Shown piece by piece: positions 6,861 through 12,435 of a stretch of 12,435 nucleotides of DNA; position 1 is the stretch's first letter; each line of letters opens with the position of its first letter. The translations under genes were made by a program, and so were the position numbers. The stretch spans positions 1 to 12,435 of the forward strand of contig JAGMBK010000044.1 of NCBI GenBank assembly GCA_023129805.1, written 5' to 3'. The stretch is from Candidatus Zixiibacteriota bacterium. GTDB lineage: Bacteria; Zixibacteria; MSB-5A5; SM1-73. Under the pieces are notes generated by a model. The model was given only the letters and a program-made list of their open reading frames with translations. It made no database searches and was not told the DNA's origin.

Positions 6861-6954
6861 CCTCACTTTTGTTGGTTGATTTTGCCTGAGCAAATTTTAA
6901 AAGACTTTGGTCTTTTCACCAAGGCAAAATCTAAAAAAACAAGTGGGGTTTTTT
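6861..6954 (+). terminator. Extended three-helix rod ending in a T6 tract between zapA and rny
   Basis: CCTCACTT plus GTT (6861-6868, 6871-6873) pairs with AAC plus AAGTGGGG (6938-6948), directly followed by TTTTTT (6949-6954). Nested inside are GATTTTGCCT/AGGCAAAATC (6878-6887/6922-6931) and AAAAGAC/GTCTTTT with a TTTG loop (6899-6916). The outer stem with its T-run fits an intrinsic terminator, but the loop of about 64 nt is far larger than usual and is itself folded. CTTTGGT (6905-6911) can instead pair with ACCAAGG (6918-6924), which would break two of the inner helices. It may be a terminator, an attenuator of rny, or the 3' part of a small RNA. The site matches where 6S RNA follows zapA in gamma-proteobacteria, though 94 nt is short for 6S. 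Confidence 0.6.
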
Positions 6955-6960
6955 CATATA

Positions 6961-6975
6961 GGGTCTAGGCGACCC
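6961..6975 (+). promoter_or_regulatory. Small hairpin just upstream of the rny ribosome binding site
   Basis: GGGTC (6961-6965) pairs with GACCC (6971-6975) around a TAGGC loop. It ends 6 bases before GAAGGAG (6981-6987), the Shine-Dalgarno sequence of rny. It could stabilise the mRNA 5' end or be a binding or cleavage site. No function is shown by the sequence. Confidence 0.35.
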
Positions 6976-6995
6976 ATGGAGAAGGAGAAGCAGTT

Positions 6996-8558
6996 ATGAG
7001 CAACTTGATGATTATCCTTATAGCCTCAGGTGTGGCGATTTTGACCTTCTTTCTGGGATGGTTTATCAGCCGCAGGATAGGAGAGATAAAGTTAGGGAAG
7101 GCTGAGGAGCTGTCAAAGAAGATCATACAGGAGGCGGAGAAAGAGGCGGCGATTAAGAAGAAGGAGGCTATCTTAGAAGCCAGAGATGAGTGGTACAAAG
7201 CCAAAATCAATTTTGAAAGAGATATTCAGATCAAAAAATCTGAGTTTGGTCGAATGGAAAAAAGATTTTCAGAAAGGGAGGCAAACTTAGACCGAAAAGT
7301 AGATATTCTAACCAAGAAAGAAAGAGAGATACAGAACCGGGACAAGATACTGTTCGCCAGAGAGAAGGCGGTTCGGGCCAAAGGTGATGAACTCAGCCGA
7401 AAGATCGCTGATCAGAACAAACAGTTGGAGAGGATAGCTCAGATGACCTCAGAGGAGGCAAAAAAACTCTTAATGGAGAACTTAGAAAGCCAGGCCCGAC
7501 AGGAGGCCGTTCAGCTTATAAAGGAAATCAAAGAAAAGGCAGAGCAGACCGCAGAGAAGGAGGCGAAAGACATAATCATCTCTGCCATTCAAAGATGCGC
7601 GGCTGATCACACGGTGGAATCAACGGTATCGGTGGTGAATCTTCCCAACGAGGAGATGAAGGGACGCATCATCGGAAGGGAGGGAAGGAACATTCGTTCC
7701 TTCGAGACCGCCACGGGAATCGATGTGATCGTGGATGACACCCCAGAGGCGGTGATACTTTCCGGCTATGACCCCATAAGAAGGGAGATCGCCCGAATGG
7801 CTTTAGAGAAGCTGATCATGGATGGAAGAATCCATCCCGCCCGCATAGAGGAGGTAGTGACAAAGGCTGAAAAGGAGATGGAGATTATCATCCGGGAGAC
7901 AGGAGAACAAGCCAGCTTCGATGTGGGCATACACGGGATTCATCCTGAGCTGGTGAAGCTTCTGGGCAAGCTCCAGTTCCGAACCAGCTACGGTCAGAAC
8001 GTTCTCCAGCACAGCCAGGAGGTGGCTTTCCTGTCTGGATTGATGGCGGCGGAGTTGGGTTTGGACTCCAATTTAGCTAAAAGAGCCGGTCTTTTACACG
8101 ATATAGGCAAAGCCGTGGATCGAGAAACTGAGGGAACACATACTCAAATAGGCTATAATGTAGCCCAGAAATATGGGGAGAATCCCATGGTGCTGAACGC
8201 CATCGCCTCTCACCATGAGGACGTTACTTCAGAATCTCCCTATTCCGTTCTGGTTCAGGCGGCTGATGCTATCTCCGGAGCCAGACCTGGTGCCCGACGT
8301 GAAACCCTGGAAGGATATATCAAAAGGTTGGAGAAGCTGGAGGAGCTGGTTAATTCGTTCAAAGGTGTAGCTAAGTCCTATGCCATTCAGGCGGGAAGGG
8401 AGATCAGGGTTATTGTGGAGCACGAGCGCATAGGTGACCAGGAAGCGGCAGAACTGGCAAATGAGATGGCCAAGAAAATCGAGGCTGATCTGGAGTATCC
8501 GGGCCAGATTAAGGTTACGGTGATACGGGAAACCAGGGCGATTGAATATGCTAAGTAA
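6996..8558 (+). CDS. rny: Ribonuclease Y
   Basis: RNase Y is a membrane-anchored endoribonuclease that starts mRNA decay in many bacteria without RNase E. The 520-residue product shows the complete architecture: a transmembrane anchor at about 4-25 ([20 protein letters not shown]); a long Lys/Glu-rich coiled coil to about 200; a KH RNA-binding domain with [15 protein letters not shown] from residue 223; and an HD domain with the metal-binding His-Asp pair at 368-369 ([12 protein letters not shown]) and downstream AIASHHEDV. The C-terminus ends [14 protein letters not shown], normal for the family. The start ATG 6996 has GAAGGAG at 6981-6987 with good spacing. The next gene encodes a YmdB-type enzyme, the usual partner. 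Confidence 0.98.
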   Translation: MSNLMIILIASGVAILTFFLGWFISRRIGEIKLGKAEELSKKIIQEAEKEAAIKKKEAILEARDEWYKAKINFERDIQIKKSEFGRMEKRFSEREANLDRKVDILTKKEREIQNRDKILFAREKAVRAKGDELSRKIADQNKQLERIAQMTSEEAKKLLMENLESQARQEAVQLIKEIKEKAEQTAEKEAKDIIISAIQRCAADHTVESTVSVVNLPNEEMKGRIIGREGRNIRSFETATGIDVIVDDTPEAVILSGYDPIRREIARMALEKLIMDGRIHPARIEEVVTKAEKEMEIIIRETGEQASFDVGIHGIHPELVKLLGKLQFRTSYGQNVLQHSQEVAFLSGLMAAELGLDSNLAKRAGLLHDIGKAVDRETEGTHTQIGYNVAQKYGENPMVLNAIASHHEDVTSESPYSVLVQAADAISGARPGARRETLEGYIKRLEKLEELVNSFKGVAKSYAIQAGREIRVIVEHERIGDQEAAELANEMAKKIEADLEYPGQIKVTVIRETRAIEYAK

Positions 8559-8656
8559 AAAAAGTGATGCTATATGATTTGATTTTTCCGGGGCACTCTT
8601 GGTTAGACTTAAGAGCGGTCAAAAGATTCATTTGAATTTAGTTTAGGGATGGTGAT

Positions 8657-9475
8657 TTGAATATATTATTCATCTCAGACATAGTGGGAAGACCAGGGAG
8701 ATGGGCGGTCTCTCAGCTTCTTCCTGATCTTAAGAGGACCCACCAGATAGATTTTACCATAGCCAATGTAGAAAACGCCGCTGGTGGGTTTGGTTTGACC
8801 AAGGAGATAGCCAAAAAAATTCACTCCTACGGGGTGGATTGCTTTACCAGCGGCAATCACATCTGGGATAGGAAAGATATATATCCTTACTTAAGCGAAG
8901 ATGAATGCATCTTAAGACCTGCCAATTATCCCCCGGATGCTCCGGGAAGAGGAGCGGGAATATTCGAAACAAAAGGGGGAGATAAAATCGGGGTTTTGAA
9001 CATTCAGGGGAGGGTTTACATCAAGGAGATTGATTGCCCTTTCAGGGTGGCAGAAGAAGAGATCAAAAGACTCAAAGAAGAGACAAACATCATCATTGTA
9101 GATATGCATGCTGAAGCCACATCCGAAAAGATAGCTTTAGGGTGGTATCTGGATGGAAAGGTCTCTGCGGTTATAGGAAGTCATACTCATGTGCAGACCG
9201 CGGATGAGACCATCCTGCCAGAGGAGACCGCCTATATTACCGATGCTGGAATGACCGGCGCCCATGACTCGGTGATCGGCATAAATAAAGAGGACGCCCT
9301 GGCTCGCTTTCTCTTGCAGATTCCTCGCCGTTTCACACCCGCCAAAAAAGATATCAAATTTTGTGGGGTGCTGGTCAAAATAGATTCAGAAGCTGGCAAA
9401 GCATTGGGCATTGAAAGAATCAAAATTGATGTTCCCAGACCAGAAGAGGAAGAGGACGATAAAGAAAGGATTTAA
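8657..9475 (+). CDS. ymdB: YmdB-family metallophosphoesterase (TIGR00282 type), TTG start
   Basis: This is a cytoplasmic calcineurin-like phosphoesterase. Bacillus YmdB hydrolyses cyclic nucleotides such as 2',3'-cAMP and influences biofilm and motility choice. The 272-residue protein carries all expected metal ligands: Asp8 (NILFISDIVGRPGR), Glu39 (ANVENAAGG), Asn67 and His68 (TSGNHIWD), His151 (DMHAEATSEK) and His176/His178 (IGSHTHVQTAD). It also has the typical TDAGMTGAHDSVIG segment. TTG 8657 is chosen because the protein begins exactly at the family N-terminus and AGGG (8645-8648) lies 8 nt upstream. The acidic tail (PEEEEDDKE) is slightly long. It follows rny by 98 nt, a widespread arrangement suggesting linked roles in RNA turnover. 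The true substrate here is unknown. Confidence 0.93.
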   Translation: MNILFISDIVGRPGRWAVSQLLPDLKRTHQIDFTIANVENAAGGFGLTKEIAKKIHSYGVDCFTSGNHIWDRKDIYPYLSEDECILRPANYPPDAPGRGAGIFETKGGDKIGVLNIQGRVYIKEIDCPFRVAEEEIKRLKEETNIIIVDMHAEATSEKIALGWYLDGKVSAVIGSHTHVQTADETILPEETAYITDAGMTGAHDSVIGINKEDALARFLLQIPRRFTPAKKDIKFCGVLVKIDSEAGKALGIERIKIDVPRPEEEEDDKERI

Positions 9476-9541
9476 TGACGAATGACGAATGACGAATAAA
9501 AGCAATTCGGCATCAATCATTCGTCATCCGTCATAATTTTT
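9474..9541 (+). repeat. Tandem heptamer and inverted repeat between ymdB and folD, terminator-like
   Basis: AATGACG occurs three times in tandem from 9474 to 9494, with the first copy overlapping the ymdB stop codon. The 16-base arm 9482-9497 is the inverse of 9519-9534 with one mismatch, giving a stem of 15 pairs and a 21-nt loop, followed by AATTTTT (9535-9541). It could act as a terminator, but the heptad repetition and the divergent sequence point to an interspersed palindromic repeat that has been placed at the gene boundary. Confidence 0.7.
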
Positions 9542-9555
9542 AAATAGGAGTGGTT

Positions 9556-10461
9556 ATGCCAGCAGAGATAATCGATGGTAAAAAGATTTCCTCGGAGATC
9601 AAAGAAGCTTTAAAAGAAAAGATACAAAATCTCAAAAAAGGGGGACAGGTTCCCGGATTGGCGGCAATTCTGGTGGGAGATAATCCTGCCTCCCAGGTTT
9701 ATGTGAATATGAAAGTGAAAGCCTGCGAGAAGGTGGGTATCCACTCCGAGGTTTACCGATATCCCCAAAAATTGCCCGAATCCGAGCTTTTGAAAAAAAT
9801 TGATGAATTGAATAAAAAAAAGAGCATACACGGGATTTTAGTTCAGTTTCCCACACCAGAGCAGATAAGCGAGGAGAAGGTGATTTTAGCCATAGACCCA
9901 AAGAAAGATGTGGATGGATTTCATCCTTTCAATGTGGGAATGATGCTGGCGGGCAAGCCCACTTTTTTGCCCTGCACTCCTCTGGGCATTCAAGAGCTTC
10001 TGGTAAGATCAGGAAATGATCCTTCTGGAAAGCATGTGGTGATATTAGGGCGGGGAAGCTTGGTGGGGAGACCACTTGCCCCTATGCTATATCAAAAAAC
10101 AAAAAGCGCAAATGCCACCGTCACCGTTTGTCATACCGCTACAAAAGACCTGTCCAGCATCACCACACAGGCTGATATTCTGATTGCGGCAATGGGGAGA
10201 GCAAAATTCGTTACCGCAGATATGGTCAAGCCAAAAGTGGTGGTAATTGACGTAGGCACCAACAGAATAGAGGATCCGTCAACTAAATCCGGATATAGAT
10301 TGGTGGGAGACGTTGATTTCGAATCAGTCAGCCAGGTTGCCAAAGCTATAACTCCGGTTCCGGGTGGGGTTGGCCCCATGACCATTGCCATGCTTCTCTC
10401 GAACACGGTTAAGGCGTATGAGATGGTGTCGACGAATCGGCCAACAGATTGTACGGATTGA
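9556..10461 (+). CDS. folD: Bifunctional methylenetetrahydrofolate dehydrogenase / methenyltetrahydrofolate cyclohydrolase
   Basis: FolD interconverts 5,10-methylene-, 5,10-methenyl- and 10-formyl-tetrahydrofolate using NADP, feeding purine synthesis and initiator tRNA formylation in the cytoplasm. The 301-residue product is full length. Catalytic Tyr49 and Lys53 lie in ASQVYVNMKVKACEKVG and Gln97 in GILVQFPTP, followed by DVDGFHPFNVG, the PCTPLGIQELL segment, the nucleotide-binding loop GRGSLVGRPLAP (165-176; the family often has Ser after GR) and the C-terminal TPVPGGVGPMTIAML. ATG 9556 is chosen over the in-frame GTG 9550 because AGGAG (9546-9550) lies 5 nt before the ATG and overlaps the GTG. 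It is the last plus-strand gene and faces the minus-strand secreted protein gene. Confidence 0.97.
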   Translation: MPAEIIDGKKISSEIKEALKEKIQNLKKGGQVPGLAAILVGDNPASQVYVNMKVKACEKVGIHSEVYRYPQKLPESELLKKIDELNKKKSIHGILVQFPTPEQISEEKVILAIDPKKDVDGFHPFNVGMMLAGKPTFLPCTPLGIQELLVRSGNDPSGKHVVILGRGSLVGRPLAPMLYQKTKSANATVTVCHTATKDLSSITTQADILIAAMGRAKFVTADMVKPKVVVIDVGTNRIEDPSTKSGYRLVGDVDFESVSQVAKAITPVPGGVGPMTIAMLLSNTVKAYEMVSTNRPTDCTD

Positions 10462-10478
10462 TATTTAGATGACCTGAA

Positions 10479-10498
10479 GGGAGCTTTTCGTGGCTCCC
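10479..10498. other. Hairpin just downstream of folD
   Basis: GGGAGC (10479-10484) pairs with GCTCCC (10493-10498) around an 8-nt loop. No T-run follows on the plus strand, so it is at best a weak folD terminator or an RNA 3'-end stabiliser. Confidence 0.4.
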
Positions 10499-10517
10499 AA
10501 AGTGGAAGAAGAGTTTT

Positions 10518-10551
10518 TGTGGCGCAGGTTAGATTGCAGACCTGCGCCACA
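10518..10551. repeat. 12-bp palindromic unit in the convergent gap
   Basis: TGTGGCGCAGGT (10518-10529) and ACCTGCGCCACA (10540-10551) form a perfect inverted repeat with a 10-base spacer. It is far more GC-rich than its surroundings and lacks a T-run on the 3' side in either direction. It looks like a REP-type interspersed palindrome more than a terminator. The rest of 10462-10612 holds no gene that I can support. Confidence 0.65.
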
Positions 10552-10612
10552 GCTTTATGATAATTAACGAGTTCGTGACTGATTTTTCAAGTGGCTTAGA
10601 AGCTCTATGGAC

Positions 10613-10640
10613 AAAAAAGGGAGCCCGAATACGGACTCCC
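10613..10640 (-). terminator. Intrinsic terminator of the minus-strand secreted protein gene
   Basis: Read on the minus strand, GGGAG-CGG... forms a stem: CTCCC (10636-10640) with GGGAG (10619-10623), then one mismatch, then CGG/CCG around a four-base loop. It is followed directly by TTTTTT (complement of 10613-10618). It lies 30 bases past the stop codon at 10671-10673. Stem, loop and T6 tract fit the classical pattern. Confidence 0.88.
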
Positions 10641-10670
10641 TTGTTAGCTTGCAAGTATTGTGTTCGAAAC

Positions 10671-12435
10671 TTACTTCATCATAACCATCTTCTCGATTGC
10701 ACTGAAGCTACCGGCAGTCAGCTTATAGAAGTAGACGCCGCTTGCCACATCACCTCCTGCATTGTCCTTACCATCCCAACTAACCACGTTCAAGCCAACC
10801 GAACCCATACCCTCATAGCTTCTCACCAACTGCCCAGCTACGTTGTAAATCTTCAGAGTGTAATTTAAAGCCTCAGGCAGAGTGAAGCTTAGGTTGGTGA
10901 ATGGATTGAACGGGTTGGGATAAGCCGGATTCAAGGCAAAGGCAGCGGGAGCTACCTTGACAGTGATGGAGGTTAAAAGCTCACGGGTGTCATAATTCAC
11001 CGCGCTCACGCTGGTCAGCTCAGCATCGCCAGCAAAGCTCAATACCGCAGTGGTAGCCTCAATGGTGTTGCCCTGTTTGCTCCACACCAATACTCTGTTG
11101 TCCTTGTTGGCCATCTCCATGTTGGTGGCAAGCAGGGTGGGATTGACCGCAGAATCAAACTCAAACAGAATGGCAGCAATGGGGCTGGCACACTCTGTGG
11201 TGATGGTATTGTTGTAAACGATCACGTTGACCACCTCAGAGGAGGGAGCCAGCTTGGGAATCGCATACGCATCGTGCAGGATCACCCGGATCAGATAAAC
11301 CAAATCTGACAGGGTCAGAGACCTGCCGTCAGCGTTCACATCGGTGGCGCACTTCTGATACGCTAGATCATAACGGAACACCGAGGTACCCTCAACAAAA
11401 TAGCTGGCAAACAGAACCGCATCAGCCACTTCGTAGGTCATGGTGTTGTAGTTCACGTCTCCACGCTTGCAGTGAGCCGAATCAGCCGGGCAAACGACAA
11501 TGCCACCACAGATGCGATAGCAATCGGGCACGCAGTTTGTGTCAGGCTGGAAGTTCATTATAGGGGCAATTCCTGCGTTCGGATCGTCACACAGGTCAGC
11601 TTTGAACTGACACAGCAGGTGGCTGGTATAGAGGGTGTCTCCACTCGGGCTGGAGAAAGTGTTCTCTCCGCAATCCCAGTCCTCAACCAGAGTGTCGTTC
11701 ACCACTGTGCCTTCCCACTCCCAGCAGACTGGGATCATGTATCCTCTCAGGTTCTCGTCGTTCATCACCACAAAGTTGAGAAGCACCAGCGTATCATATA
11801 CACACGGATCCATTGTTGGTATTGGCAGACCGCGGCTCATTGAGCCGTTGGGGATCTCACACATACCATAAAGCAGGATCTTATACTTCTGGCAAGGCGG
11901 AATCGGGCAGGGAAGCAATCTATAAGTGAACATCTCCCATGACCAGAAGATACCATCCACATCAGTGTAGCTTACCTCCAACAGAGGACCGCGCTCTGCA
12001 CTCACAAAGCATAGGGCAGTGTAATCAAACTCCACCTCCAGCTCAAATCCACAAAAAGCTGGGGTACACTCCAGATAGATCGGCAGCGCAACATAGTCGC
12101 CCGGATTGACACAGTCGACTGTGCCAATCCAAACACTTGGACAACATTCGCAGGGCCCCACCGTCAAAGTGGCCTCACAGCTTGTGGTGCAATTATTAGC
12201 ATCCGTCACCTTAACCCAATAGGTGTACGAGCCTGCCGGTGGACTCACCGTAATACACTGTGTCACTTCTCCTCCGGGGCTCCACAGGTAGGTGTACGGA
12301 GGAGTGCCACCAGTCGGCTGGACACAGAACTCCTGGCTCTCTCCCTCGCCGATCTGAACAATAGGGGGATCTATGGTGCAGCTGGGGTTCTCAACCACGT
12401 CCAAGGACGCCCCACAGCTGGTGGTGCAATTATTA
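10671..12435 (-). CDS. Large Cys-rich secreted modular protein, C-terminal part (5' end beyond window)
   Basis: Function unknown; the modules suggest an extracellular or cell-surface protein. The frame is open to the right edge (first residues [10 protein letters not shown]), so the TTG at 12404 is internal. In order from the N-terminal side: a PKD/SprB-like Ig repeat with [14 protein letters not shown] (about 12150-12400); a cohesin-like beta-sandwich with [17 protein letters not shown] and [18 protein letters not shown] (about 11560-12140); a pair of dockerin-like calcium loops, [14 protein letters not shown] and [14 protein letters not shown], each followed by a helix (about 11265-11470); a further beta-rich stretch; and a Por/FlgD-like sorting domain beginning [16 protein letters not shown] and ending KMVMMK (10674-10935). 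I count 27 Cys after position 12404, all before the final 170 or so residues, consistent with disulfides outside the cell. Export through a type IX-like route is inferred from the tail alone. Confidence 0.85.
   Translation of the reverse strand, partial: NNCTTSCGASLDVVENPSCTIDPPIVQIGEGESQEFCVQPTGGTPPYTYLWSPGGEVTQCITVSPPAGSYTYWVKVTDANNCTTSCEATLTVGPCECCPSVWIGTVDCVNPGDYVALPIYLECTPAFCGFELEVEFDYTALCFVSAERGPLLEVSYTDVDGIFWSWEMFTYRLLPCPIPPCQKYKILLYGMCEIPNGSMSRGLPIPTMDPCVYDTLVLLNFVVMNDENLRGYMIPVCWEWEGTVVNDTLVEDWDCGENTFSSPSGDTLYTSHLLCQFKADLCDDPNAGIAPIMNFQPDTNCVPDCYRICGGIVVCPADSAHCKRGDVNYNTMTYEVADAVLFASYFVEGTSVFRYDLAYQKCATDVNADGRSLTLSDLVYLIRVILHDAYAIPKLAPSSEVVNVIVYNNTITTECASPIAAILFEFDSAVNPTLLATNMEMANKDNRVLVWSKQGNTIEATTAVLSFAGDAELTSVSAVNYDTRELLTSITVKVAPAAFALNPAYPNPFNPFTNLSFTLPEALNYTLKIYNVAGQLVRSYEGMGSVGLNVVSWDGKDNAGGDVASGVYFYKLTAGSFSAIEKMVMMK
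12184..12435 (-). repeat. 79-codon tandem repeat in the secreted protein gene
   Basis: GTGGTGCAATTATTA occurs at 12184-12198 and again at 12421-12435, exactly 237 bases apart, which is 79 codons. In protein this is NNCTTSCEA and NNCTTSCGA, the ends of two successive Ig-like repeats. The identity at DNA level suggests recent duplication; the number of copies cannot be seen because the window ends here. Confidence 0.7.

Noticed and set aside
6861..6954. A full 6S RNA between zapA and rny
   Set aside because: The folded part is only 94 nt and its closing stem leads straight to the T6 tract, shorter than known 6S RNAs, and no 6S motif is seen. Kept as a terminator-like structure.
9474..9534. Possible start of a CRISPR array from the AATGACG repeats
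   Set aside because: The units are 7 bases long with no spacers and are followed by an inverted copy, so it is a palindromic repeat.
10557..10868. Plus-strand reading frame of about 100 codons near 10557
   Set aside because: It is antisense to the well-supported sorting domain of the minus-strand gene and runs through its terminator; the protein shows no recognisable feature.
11472..11871. Plus-strand reading frames near 11472-11871
   Set aside because: They are shadows of the minus-strand secreted protein, whose modules in the opposite frame are clearly coding.

Overview
The window looks like a chromosomal housekeeping region from an uncultured bacterium of the FCB or Zixibacteria/Latescibacteria type. 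This is an inference from three things: moderate GC, a minus-strand secreted protein with a Por/FlgD-like C-terminal sorting domain plus dockerin-like repeats, and palindromic repeats scattered between otherwise ordinary genes. No species can be named from the sequence alone.

Layout. Positions 1-2169 hold the translation cluster thrS (3' part only), infC, rpmI and rplT. Positions 2430-5871 hold pheS and pheT, separated from rplT by a 260-base gap that contains a 124-base repeat element with inverted ends. Positions 5977-8558 hold a small ZapB-like coiled-coil gene, zapA and rny (RNase Y), with two structured intergenic stretches (6262-6406 and 6861-6954). Positions 8657-10461 hold a YmdB-type metallophosphoesterase gene and folD. 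All of these run on the plus strand. From 10671 to the right edge, on the minus strand and convergent with folD, lies the 3' part of a large Cys-rich secreted modular protein, closed by a clear intrinsic terminator at 10613-10640.

How the genes work together. thrS, infC, rpmI, rplT and pheST form the classical translation neighbourhood: two aminoacyl-tRNA synthetases, initiation factor IF-3 and ribosomal proteins L35 and L20. infC has no ATG, GTG or TTG at its true N-terminus. The only start that fits both protein homology and a strong Shine-Dalgarno sequence is ATA at 967, recalling the rare start codons through which IF-3 limits its own synthesis elsewhere. The ZapB-like protein and ZapA belong to Z-ring assembly. 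RNase Y and YmdB are a recurrent pair in RNA turnover and signalling. FolD supplies one-carbon folates, including the formyl donor used for initiator tRNA.

The less ordinary parts are the non-coding ones: the ATA start and the hairpin before it, the repeat element abutting pheS, a folded RNA candidate beside zapA (a location where 6S RNA is often found), a long bistable terminator-like rod before rny, and a minus-strand protein that carries cohesin-like, dockerin-like and sorting modules in one chain. I found no CRISPR array, tRNA, rRNA, transposase or defence system.
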